Assembly (NCBI GenBank): GCA_963605115.1 | Contig: CAVCTM010000047.1 | Location: forward strand, 1 to 15,889 | Direction of reading: 5' to 3' | Source: SVKR01 sp963605115 | GTDB taxonomy: Bacteria; Bacillota; Clostridia; Oscillospirales; Oscillospiraceae | DNA: 15,889 nt | Shown: one piece after another, positions 8,510 through 14,701 of the stretch | Layout of the letters: every line of letters starts with the position of its first letter | Numbering within the stretch: the stretch's first letter is position 1 | Program-made: the position numbers and the translations under genes | The notes under the pieces: generated by a model | The model's input: the letters and a program-made list of their open reading frames with translations, nothing else | What the model was told of the DNA's origin: nothing | Databases searched by the model: none

Positions 8510-8783
8510 CCATCGCTTAACAAGAGCACGCGCGGTTTTGGCGTTCCCGGCGGCGCTCATGCTGCGTCGTCAGCCTTGGAAATACGAGAAGTATTCCCTG
8601 CGGCTGATTTCTTGCCTGAGCACCGCCGGGAGCGCCAAAACTGCTTCGCACCTGGCAGCGCTGGATTTTCGAGTGATTTTCGGCTTTTGAGGCGCAGGCG
8701 GGCTTTTCGCCCGTCAAGCCGAAAAGGGCGAAAAGCGCCGGAAAGACGCGCTGTCAGGCGTGCGTGCTCTTGTTAACCGATGG
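8510..8783. repeat. Nested inverted-repeat element between htpG and udg (MITE-like or structured RNA)
   Basis: Terminal arms of 25 bp (8510-8534 and 8759-8783) match at 23 positions, and each is bordered outside by a TA dinucleotide. Inside are two nested stem-loops. The first has arms 8535-8559 and 8617-8641, 25 nt with 2 mismatches, enclosing an inner TCAGCC...AATAC/GTATT...GGCTGA hairpin. The second has arms CCTGGCAGCGC (8651-8661) and GCGCTGTCAGG (8748-8758), enclosing TTTTCGGCTT/AAGCCGAAAA and CGGGC/GCCCG. Frames across it show no coding signature. Size, inverted ends and the TA borders suggest a non-autonomous mobile element, but a structured RNA is also possible. Confidence 0.75.
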
Positions 8784-8798
8784 TATTATTATACCATC
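8779..8798. repeat. Small AT-rich hairpin at the right element border
   Basis: An 8-bp perfect stem, GATGGTAT (8779-8786) and ATACCATC (8791-8798), has loop TATT. It reuses the end of the right terminal arm and faces udg. Confidence 0.6.
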
Positions 8799-8813
8799 TT
8801 TTCTGCGCTTTTC

Positions 8814-8850
8814 AAGGGGGAGTGTTTGGGACAAATCCCCCTTTTCTTTT
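8814..8850 (+). terminator. Terminator-like hairpin upstream of udg
   Basis: Stem AAGGGGGA (8814-8821) pairs with TCCCCCTT (8836-8843) across a 14-nt loop and is followed by TTCTTTT. It lies just before the predicted udg promoter. It would stop any plus-strand transcript that leaves the inverted-repeat element. Confidence 0.6.
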
Positions 8851-8861
8851 CGCCCGCGGCG

Positions 8862-8870
8862 TGGTATAGT
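8862..8870 (+). promoter_or_regulatory. Extended -10 promoter for udg
   Basis: TG-G-TATAGT is an extended -10 box with no convincing -35. It lies 33 bp before the start codon. The surrounding GGCGTGGTATA is shared with the malQ promoter. Confidence 0.6.
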
Positions 8871-8903
8871 GGAGAAAAATCGTGCTCACCGGAGGATAAC
8901 GCC

Positions 8904-9467
8904 ATGGACTGGGAAACGCTGAAAACCGAATGTCTCGCCTGCCGGCGCTGCGGGCTCTGCGAAACGCGCACGAACGTTGTGTTCGGCGTCGGAAAGCCGG
9001 ATGCCGAGGTGCTCTTCATCGGCGAGGGCCCCGGCGAGCAGGAGGACCTGCTGGGCGAGCCCTTCGTCGGCCGCGCGGGTAAGCTGCTCGACGACATGCT
9101 GGAGCTCATCGATCTCGACCGCAGCAAGGTCTACATCGCGAACATGGTGAAATGCCGCCCCCCGAAAAACCGCGACCCGCTCAATATCGAGCAGGAGGCA
9201 TGCAGCAAGTGGCTGAAAGCCCAGATCGCGCTCATCCGCCCGAAGATCATCGTCTGCCTCGGCCGCATCGCCGCCATGACCTACATCCGCGAGGACTTCA
9301 AGATCACGAAGGAGCATGGTCAGTGGACCATCAAAGACGGCATCATGACCATGGCGCTCTTCCACCCCGCCGCCCTCCTCCGCGACCCCCGCCGCCGCCC
9401 GGAGACCTTTGAGGATCTGAAGGTGCTCCAGAAGGCGATTCGCGACTACTGCACAGATACGTATTAA
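8904..9467 (+). CDS. Uracil-DNA glycosylase, family 4 (Fe-S)
   Basis: This 187-residue enzyme removes uracil from DNA, starting base-excision repair of deaminated cytosine. The family 4 signature is present: an N-terminal Cys cluster (C10, C13, C16, C19), of which two act with C84 (KCRPPKNRDP) and C100 (EQEACSKWL) as 4Fe-4S ligands. Uracil-pocket motif GEGPGEQED is at 40-48, GRAGKLLD follows, and the HPAALLR motif is at 154-160. Length and motif order are typical. ATG at 8904 has GGAGG 8 nt upstream. A longer open frame from 8760 would cover the promoter and repeat and is not used. The next gene lies after a palindromic repeat. The usual name is type-4 UDG; I give no symbol because usage varies. 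Confidence 0.94.
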   Translation: MDWETLKTECLACRRCGLCETRTNVVFGVGKPDAEVLFIGEGPGEQEDLLGEPFVGRAGKLLDDMLELIDLDRSKVYIANMVKCRPPKNRDPLNIEQEACSKWLKAQIALIRPKIIVCLGRIAAMTYIREDFKITKEHGQWTIKDGIMTMALFHPAALLRDPRRRPETFEDLKVLQKAIRDYCTDTY

Positions 9468-9485
9468 TGAGACGAAGCCGCGCAA

Positions 9486-9641
9486 TTTAAAGGCCTCCCT
9501 GTGCAAGGGAGGCTGTCACGGCGCAGCCGTGACTGGAGGGTTGTAAGCTTCCGGGAGTACCGAGCTTGGCGTTTGCGGAAGCTTGGTAACAACCACTCAG
9601 GCGCTTCGCGCCAGCTCCCCTTGCACAGGGGAGCCCTTAAA
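9486..9641. repeat. Palindromic repeat, copy 2 (after udg)
   Basis: Same family and same plus-strand orientation as the copy at 6356-6510. It begins TTTAAAGGCCTCCCTGTGC, ends GAGCCCTTAAA, and has the central segment from GGTTGTAAGCTTCC to GCTTGGTAACAACC. Its small inner hairpins are GTCACGG/CCGTGAC with loop CGCA on the left and GGCGC/GCGCC with loop TTC on the right. The stem sequences therefore differ from copy 1 while loops and positions are the same. It occupies most of the gap between udg and the DUF2156 gene. Confidence 0.85.
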
Positions 9642-9687
9642 CTCCCTGCCAAACCCATTCAAAACCATTCACGAGGTAAAATCCATC

Positions 9688-10590
9688 ATGCTCTCCTTTC
9701 ATCCCCTCAGTCTTGCCGACAAGTCCTGGATTGACCGGCATGTGTTTGAGGAAAACTCCCGCTCCGCGGACTTCAGCTTCGGCAATATGTTCCTCTGGGA
9801 CGGACGCTACCGCCAGATGGTGGCGGACGACGACTGCCACCTTGTGACGCTCTGCTGCGCCTATGAGCACCCGGTGTTCCCCTTTCCCATCGGCTGCGGC
9901 GACCTCGCGCCCGTCATCGCCGACATGCGCGATTGGGCGGCGGCAAACGGCTTTCCGCTCGTCATCAAGGGGCTGGAGGAGCGCCATGTCGCGCTCGTAA
10001 ATGAGCTGTTCCCCGGCTCCTTCGACTGCACGGAGGACCGCGACTACGCCGACTATCTCTATTCCGCGGACAAACTCATCTCCCTCGCCGGGAAAAAGCT
10101 CCACGGCAAGCGCAACCACATCAACCGCTTCACCGCCGAGCACGACTGGTCCTTCCGCGAGCTGACGCCGGAGCTGTTTCCGGACTGTCTCGCGCTGCTG
10201 GCACGCTGGGCGGAGGACGCGGACAACGCCGCCGGCACCGTGGACGGCGAGCACGCCGCCATCGCGCGCGCGTTCGAACACTACGGCGCACTGGACCTGC
10301 TTGGCGGTGCGCTCTTTGCCGAGGGCGAGCTCGTGGGCTTCACCGTCGGCGAGAAGATCAGCGCCGACACCTTCGACGTCCACTTTGAAAAAGCGCGCGC
10401 GGATCTGAACGGCGCTTACCCGACGGTCAACCGAGAGTTCGTGAAGCTCGTGCGCGAGCGGCATCCGGAGATCGCCTACATCAACCGCGAGGACGATATG
10501 GGGCTCGAAAACCTGCGGAAAAGCAAGGAGAGCTACGACCCGGATATTCTGCTGCGCAAGTTCACCGTCCGCTGGAGGGAGACGGCATGA
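9688..10590 (+). CDS. DUF2156 / LPG-synthase C-terminal-like protein
   Basis: This 300-residue protein resembles the catalytic C-terminal domain of phosphatidylglycerol lysyltransferases (DUF2156, GNAT-like fold). It opens MLSFHPLSLADKSWID and has SFGNMFLW near residues 30-37. The conserved patch KKLHGKRNHINRF, near residue 140, is typical of the stand-alone family. No membrane segments are present, so unlike full MprF it is probably cytosolic, and its substrate is unknown. Aminoacyl transfer from charged tRNA is the family precedent, not something the sequence proves. ATG at 9688 has GAGG 11 nt upstream. The stop overlaps the next start by 4 bp (ATGA), so the two genes are translationally coupled. 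No own promoter is visible after the palindromic repeat. Confidence 0.82.
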   Translation: MLSFHPLSLADKSWIDRHVFEENSRSADFSFGNMFLWDGRYRQMVADDDCHLVTLCCAYEHPVFPFPIGCGDLAPVIADMRDWAAANGFPLVIKGLEERHVALVNELFPGSFDCTEDRDYADYLYSADKLISLAGKKLHGKRNHINRFTAEHDWSFRELTPELFPDCLALLARWAEDADNAAGTVDGEHAAIARAFEHYGALDLLGGALFAEGELVGFTVGEKISADTFDVHFEKARADLNGAYPTVNREFVKLVRERHPEIAYINREDDMGLENLRKSKESYDPDILLRKFTVRWRETA

Positions 10591-11399
10591 GCGCTTTCAC
10601 CCTCCGCCCGGCGCGCAGCGCGGACGCGGACGCCATCCTCGACTGCTGGCGCGGCTCCTTCGGCGACGGGGAGGAATTCATCCTCGACTTTTTCGCCTCC
10701 GCGGACCCGCTGCGCCACGCTGTCGCGGCGGAGGCGGACGGGCGCGTCCGCTCCGTGATGTTCGCCTTCGACGGGCTCGACTTCGGCGGCGTGCGCGCGA
10801 GCTATCTCTACGCGCTCTGCACCCACCCGGACTTCCGCCGCCGCGGGATGGGCGGCGCGGTCGTGGCGCAGCTTATGCGGGAGTGTCTCGACGCCGGGGC
10901 GGAGCTCGTCTGCCTCTCGCCCGCGGGCGCGGGGCTGGAGCGCTGGTACTGCGATACGCGCGGCTTTCGCCCGCTCCAGCGCGCGCGGGACGAGCTGCTC
11001 GAAAAAGAGCCGCCGCACGACGGCGCGAGCTGCGTCATCATCCCCGCCGCGGATTACGCCCGGCTGCGCCGCACCGCCGTGAACGTCACGCCCCAGCTCC
11101 TCGCCGCGCAGGAGACGCTCTACCGTCACTACGGCGGCGTGATGCTGCGCGCGGAGATCGACGGCGAGACTGTGCTCGCCTGCGCCGAGCCGCGCGGGGA
11201 CGCTATTTTGCTGCGCGACCTCGTCTGCCCGCCGGCGCTCCGCCGCCGCGCCGCGGCGGTCGTCTCCGCCCATCTCTGGAACAAGGACGTCTTCCTCCGC
11301 AGCACCGGCGGCGCGGGCGAGGCGCTCATAGCTTTAAGTCCGACCGGCGCTTACCCCCCCTGCCTCGCGGACGAGCCCTTTCCCTTCACGCTCGGTTAG
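10587..11399 (+). CDS. GNAT-family N-acetyltransferase
   Basis: This 270-residue protein has an N-terminal GNAT domain (about 4-140). The acetyl-CoA pyrophosphate loop is RRRGMGG at 84-90 inside THPDFRRRGMGGAVV, followed by the expected helix, SPAGAGLERWY and a GF motif near 126. The C-terminal half (about 145-270) is a second domain, possibly Eis-like, with no recognisable catalytic motif. The substrate is unknown. It overlaps the DUF2156 gene by 4 bp. Two GNAT-fold transferases in one coupled pair suggest successive or paired acyl/aminoacyl modification of one target, which is inference. It is followed by an AT-rich region with a weak hairpin. Confidence 0.85.
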   Translation: MSAFTLRPARSADADAILDCWRGSFGDGEEFILDFFASADPLRHAVAAEADGRVRSVMFAFDGLDFGGVRASYLYALCTHPDFRRRGMGGAVVAQLMRECLDAGAELVCLSPAGAGLERWYCDTRGFRPLQRARDELLEKEPPHDGASCVIIPAADYARLRRTAVNVTPQLLAAQETLYRHYGGVMLRAEIDGETVLACAEPRGDAILLRDLVCPPALRRRAAAVVSAHLWNKDVFLRSTGGAGEALIALSPTGAYPPCLADEPFPFTLG

Positions 11400-11404
11400 A
11401 AAAA

Positions 11405-11456
11405 AGCGAAAAACTTTTTGGGATTTAAAACTTTTGTAATATTTTCGCTCTTTCTT
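11405..11456 (+). terminator. Weak terminator candidate after the GNAT gene
   Basis: AGCGAAAA (11405-11412) pairs with TTTTCGCT (11442-11449), followed by a T-rich stretch. The loop of about 29 nt is long and the stem AT-rich, so efficiency is doubtful. The intervening sequence is AT-rich, in contrast to the coding DNA. Confidence 0.3.
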
Positions 11457-11476
11457 TTGTAATAAATCCCCGTTAA

Positions 11477-11571
11477 TATAATACTTGCAAGAGACAGTTC
11501 TATCTTTTTCATTTTGTCCTCATCCCGTAAAAGACGACCCGGCAGTGAGAGCTGCCGGGTTTGTCTTTTTT
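11477..11571 (+). ncRNA. Possible small RNA of about 80 nt
   Basis: A perfect TATAAT (11477-11482) is followed about 47 bp later by a strong terminator (11529-11571). No convincing coding frame or ribosome binding site lies between them. The -35 region is poor. If transcribed from about 11489, the product would be roughly 80 nt, with an unstructured U/C-rich 5' part and a terminator hairpin. I do not recognise it as a known family such as 6S RNA. Confidence 0.35.
11529..11571 (+). terminator. Strong intrinsic terminator
   Basis: ACCCGGCAG (11537-11545) pairs perfectly with CTGCCGGGT (11552-11560) around loop TGAGAG. The stem is extended by AAAGAC/GTCTTT and ends in six T. It could end the upstream GNAT operon or a short RNA starting near 11489. 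The remaining 11572-11727 holds nothing I can identify. Confidence 0.85.
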
Positions 11572-11728
11572 AATTCAACCGAGGCCCGCCGAAGGCGCCA
11601 GTCCTTTAGGGCGGACGCGAACTTAAGCGAGGCTTCTTTTCCCCTGTCCATCCGCGGCTATGGTCGAAAAAAGTCGATATGTCTTTTCTGTAAACTTTGT
11701 CAAAACCCCTTCCATTTTGGCAAAAGTC

Positions 11729-11737
11729 TGTTATAGT
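11729..11737 (+). promoter_or_regulatory. Extended -10 promoter for the kinase-like gene
   Basis: TG-T-TATAGT has the extended -10 form and no good -35 at 17 bp. It predicts a start near 11744 and a leader of about 84 nt. Confidence 0.5.
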
Positions 11738-11768
11738 ACAACAGAGAAATATTTTGCAAATAGTGGAC

Positions 11769-11782
11769 ATTCCCGCGGGAAT
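11769..11782. promoter_or_regulatory. 14-bp perfect palindrome, operator candidate
   Basis: ATTCCCGCGGGAAT is self-complementary over 14 bp and lies about 25 nt after the predicted start of transcription of the kinase-like gene. Its position suits a roadblock operator for a dimeric regulator. GGACA/TGTCC outside it could also form a weak RNA fold. Confidence 0.35.
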
Positions 11783-11827
11783 AAGCTTTTTTGTCCCCGC
11801 AAATCATATTGTCCGGAGGATTTCTTT

Positions 11828-12907
11828 ATGGACGAACAACAACCCCTGTTTGCTTCGCTGAGCCGGGACCCGATGCTCTATGTCGAGGCGGGCAGGATCA
11901 CCTACTGCAACGAAGCCCTGCGCAGCCTGCTGCCGGAGCTCCAGCCCGGCACGCCGGCGGAGGAGCTGCTGCCGGCGGCGCTTCTGGACGGAGATGCCGG
12001 ACGCATCAGCACCGCGGTGGAGCTGGCGGGGCGCGAATACAGCGCGCTCGCACAGCGCGGCGCCGACGGCGGCATCGCCGTCGTCCTCACCCCCGCCGCC
12101 CCCGAACGCGGCACATTTCTGTCGGACGGCGCGCTCGGCTGCATGAAAGCCATGCTCTTCAACATCGAGCTCGCCGCCGGCGCGATCAACGAGGAGCTGC
12201 CGGAGGGTCCCGGCTTTGCGCAGGCGCGCGAGTATCTCTCCGCGATGCGCCACAGCTATTACGCCCTCGGCCGCCAGCTCGCCGATCTGGAGACCGCCAT
12301 GCTCATGCAGGCGGGCGTGGACTTCCTCTGCATCGACAAGGCGGACCTTGTTGAGCTCTGCGAATCCCTCACCTCGACCGTCAGCCTCCTGACCTCGGAG
12401 CGCTGCGCCAAGGTGGAATTTCTGACGGACCTCGACAGCCTGCCCGCCTGTGTGGACGGCACCCGCGTGGAGCGTTTGCTGCTCAATCTGCTGAGCAACA
12501 GTCTGAACGCCACCCCGAAGGACGGTCATATCCGCGTCGTGCTCAGCCGCGCGGGAGAAAACGCGGTGATCTCCGTGGATGACACCGGCGGCGGCATCCC
12601 CGAAGGCGTGATGCAGAACCTTTTCGCGCGCTATGACCAGTGCATCGACCCGGACCGCCCCCAGCCGCTCAGCGCCGGACTCGGTCTGACCGTCGCCCGC
12701 GGACTCGCCGAGGCGCACGGCGGCGCGCTTGTGCTCGAAAGCCGCGACGGGAAGGGCACGACCGCCCGCGTCAGTTTCCCGCTCGACCGCCGCTCCGCGC
12801 TCCTCGAATGCCGCCGCAGCGGACCGAGCCGCGCCGGGATGCCCCTCATTCTCTCCGAGCTCGCCGACGTGGTCGATATCGAGTATTACGACCCGGAATA
12901 TATCTGA
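11828..12907 (+). CDS. Soluble histidine-kinase-like ATP-binding protein
   Basis: This 359-residue protein has a GHKL ATPase domain at the C-terminal half: N box LLLNLLSNSLNAT (218-229), G1 box DDTGGGIP (251-258), F-box-like LFARYD and G2 box GLGL (284-287). Residues about 10-90 look PAS-like (MLYVEAGRITYCNEALRSLL). A helical segment at 100-160 stands where the dimerisation domain should be. Its only candidate phospho-acceptor is H142 in MRHSYYAL, not a standard H-box. There is no membrane segment, so any signal would be sensed in the cytoplasm. No response regulator gene is adjacent. It could be an orphan kinase, a phosphatase or an anti-sigma-like ATPase. ATG at 11828 has GGAGG 8 nt upstream. 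The longer open frame from 11660 would cover the promoter. Confidence 0.82.
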   Translation: MDEQQPLFASLSRDPMLYVEAGRITYCNEALRSLLPELQPGTPAEELLPAALLDGDAGRISTAVELAGREYSALAQRGADGGIAVVLTPAAPERGTFLSDGALGCMKAMLFNIELAAGAINEELPEGPGFAQAREYLSAMRHSYYALGRQLADLETAMLMQAGVDFLCIDKADLVELCESLTSTVSLLTSERCAKVEFLTDLDSLPACVDGTRVERLLLNLLSNSLNATPKDGHIRVVLSRAGENAVISVDDTGGGIPEGVMQNLFARYDQCIDPDRPQPLSAGLGLTVARGLAEAHGGALVLESRDGKGTTARVSFPLDRRSALLECRRSGPSRAGMPLILSELADVVDIEYYDPEYI

Positions 12908-12910
12908 AAA

Positions 12911-13089
12911 TCAACCGGGACCCGCTGCGCTGGGCTCCCGGTTGAAGGGAAAACGCTCCACTCAGCGCACTCGCCTTCGGCGAGCACGTTCCTTCCGCGC
13001 AGAGTATTTTTCGGCAGGTACACGCCCTGCCGAAAAATGATTTAACTTTATTTGCGGCGTGCGCGCCGCAAACTCTGCGAGGCTTTTTT
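12911..13089 (+). repeat. Four-hairpin element, copy B (after the kinase-like gene)
   Basis: It begins 3 nt after the kinase-like stop. Hairpin 1 (12911-12945) has the stem TCAACCGGGA/TCCCGGTTGA and an inner CCC/GGG. Hairpin 2 has the core TCGCC-TTC-GGCGA. Hairpins 3 and 4 and the CTCTGCGAGGC-T7 tail (13005-13089) match copy A at 82 of 85 bases. Hairpin 1 is exactly 35 nt in both copies, and the spacer to hairpin 3 is 59 versus 60 nt. In this copy CGCAGAG, just before hairpin 3, can also pair with CTCTGCG after hairpin 4. Confidence 0.85.
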
Positions 13090-13098
13090 TGCCTTTTT

Positions 13099-13133
13099 GC
13101 CCGCCCTGCCTTTCGGCAGGGCGGGCTTTTTTT
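13099..13133 (+). terminator. Strong intrinsic terminator before malQ
   Basis: A perfect 12-bp GC-rich stem (13099-13110 with 13115-13126) has loop TTTC and is followed by seven T. It isolates malQ from the upstream kinase-like gene and repeat. Confidence 0.9.
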
Positions 13134-13154
13134 CTTCCCTTATCCGCGAAGGCG

Positions 13155-13163
13155 TGGTATAAT
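13155..13163 (+). promoter_or_regulatory. Extended -10 promoter for malQ
   Basis: TG-G-TATAAT is a perfect extended -10 box. No clear -35 is seen. It is 38 bp before the start codon and shares GGCGTGGTATA with the udg promoter. Confidence 0.7.
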
Positions 13164-13201
13164 TGCCGCGTATCCATATTCCCAAAGGAGGCTATCGACC
13201 T

Positions 13202-14701
13202 ATGTCGGAGCGCAGCAGCGGCATTTTGCTGCCGGTTTATGCCCTTCCCGCGCCGCATGGCGTGGGCACGATGGGGCGTGCCGCGTTTGAGTTTATCGAC
13301 TTTCTTGCCGCGGCGGGTCAGCGCTGGTGGCAGATCCTGCCCATCGGACCGACGGGCTACGGCGACTCGCCCTACCAGAGCTTTTCCACCTTTGCGGGCA
13401 ACCCCTATTTCATCGACCTCGACCTGCTGGAAGCCGACGGGCTGCTGACCGCGGCGGAGATCGCGGCGGCGGAGGTGCCGGACTTGGCGCGCGTAGACTA
13501 CGGCGCGCTTTACCGCACACGCCCGCCCCTGCTCCGCCGCGCGGCGGAGCGTCTGCTCGCGCGGGAGCCGGGCGCGGCGGAGGCGTTCGCCGCGGCGCAG
13601 CCGTGGGTCGGCGACTGGGCGCTTTTTTCCGCGCTGAAGACCCACTTCGGCGGCGCGGCGTGGACCGACTGGCAGGAGGACATCCGCCTGCGGCAGCCGG
13701 AGGCGCTCGCGCGTTACCGCGCCCTGCTCGCGCGGGAGACCGCGCTGGAAACGGCGGTGCAGCTGCTTTTCGACCGCCAGTGGACCGCCCTGCGCGCCTA
13801 CGCAGCGGAAAAGGGCGTTCAAATTCTCGGCGACCTGCCTTTTTACGTCGCGCCGGACTCCGCCGACGTCTGGGCGGAGCCGCAGTTTTTCGCGCTCGAC
13901 GCGCAGGGGCGCAGCACCGCCGTCGCCGGCGTTCCGCCGGACTATTTCAGCGCCGACGGTCAGCTCTGGGGCAACCCGCTCTACGACTGGGACGCGATGG
14001 CGGCGGACGGCTACGGCTGGTGGATCCGCCGCATCGCGGGCGCACAGCGCCGCTTCGACGCGGTGCGCATCGACCATTTCCGCGGCTTTGCGCGCTACTG
14101 GGCGGTCCCCGCCGGGGCGGAGAGCGCGCGGGAGGGCGCGTGGCTGCCCGGTCCCGGCATGGCGCTGCTCGGCGTGCTGAACGGCTGGTTTCCGGAGCTG
14201 AAGTTCATCGCGGAGGACCTCGGCGTGCTGACGCCGGAGGTACTGGAGCTGCGGGAAGCGTGCGGCTGGCCGGGCATGCGCGTGCTGCAATTTGCCTTCG
14301 ATCCGGAGGGCGACGGGGCGTATCTGCCCCACAGCTATGACCGAAGCTGCCTCTGCTGCACCGGCACCCACGACAACACGACGCTTGCCGCATGGGTCGG
14401 CGAGGTGTCCGGCCGCGAGCGCGCGTTCGCCCAGCGCTATCTCGGCGTTCCGGCGCACCGGCTGCGCGAGGCGGTGCTGCGCGCGGGGCTCGGCTCCGTC
14501 GCGGAATACTTTTTTGCGCAGATGCAGGACTATCTCGCCCTCGGCGCCGCGGCGCGGACCAACACACCCGGCACGGCGCAGGGCAACTGGCAATGGCGGC
14601 TCGCGCCGGGCGAGCTCACGGCGGCAAAGGCGGCGGAGATCGCCGCGCTGACCGCGCTTTACAGCCGGAGCGTTCCGGCAGAAACGGAGGAGACGAAATG
14701 A
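13202..14701 (+). CDS. malQ: 4-alpha-glucanotransferase (GH77, amylomaltase)
   Basis: This 499-residue enzyme moves maltosyl and longer glucan units between 1,4-alpha-glucans, in maltodextrin or glycogen metabolism. Length is typical of bacterial GH77. The start SGILLPVYALPAPHGVGTMG, PIGPTGYGDSPYQS, and the three catalytic acids are all present: nucleophile D291 in VRIDHFRGF, acid/base E338 in IAEDLG, and D391 in GTHDNTT. ATG at 13202 follows AAAGGAGG with a 10-nt spacer. It has its own extended -10 promoter and is insulated by a terminator. The stop overlaps the next gene's start by 4 bp. Confidence 0.96.
   Translation: MSERSSGILLPVYALPAPHGVGTMGRAAFEFIDFLAAAGQRWWQILPIGPTGYGDSPYQSFSTFAGNPYFIDLDLLEADGLLTAAEIAAAEVPDLARVDYGALYRTRPPLLRRAAERLLAREPGAAEAFAAAQPWVGDWALFSALKTHFGGAAWTDWQEDIRLRQPEALARYRALLARETALETAVQLLFDRQWTALRAYAAEKGVQILGDLPFYVAPDSADVWAEPQFFALDAQGRSTAVAGVPPDYFSADGQLWGNPLYDWDAMAADGYGWWIRRIAGAQRRFDAVRIDHFRGFARYWAVPAGAESAREGAWLPGPGMALLGVLNGWFPELKFIAEDLGVLTPEVLELREACGWPGMRVLQFAFDPEGDGAYLPHSYDRSCLCCTGTHDNTTLAAWVGEVSGRERAFAQRYLGVPAHRLREAVLRAGLGSVAEYFFAQMQDYLALGAAARTNTPGTAQGNWQWRLAPGELTAAKAAEIAALTALYSRSVPAETEETK

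Noticed and set aside
8460..8530. CIRCE operator upstream of htpG
   Set aside because: No TTAGCACTC-N9-GAGTGCTAA inverted repeat is present in the upstream region.
9501..9734. Small frame through palindromic repeat copy 2 (VVSFREYRAWRLRKLGNN)
   Set aside because: A similar peptide appears from copy 1, but it reflects the conserved DNA centre of the repeat. No start signal is present, and both strands read through equally.
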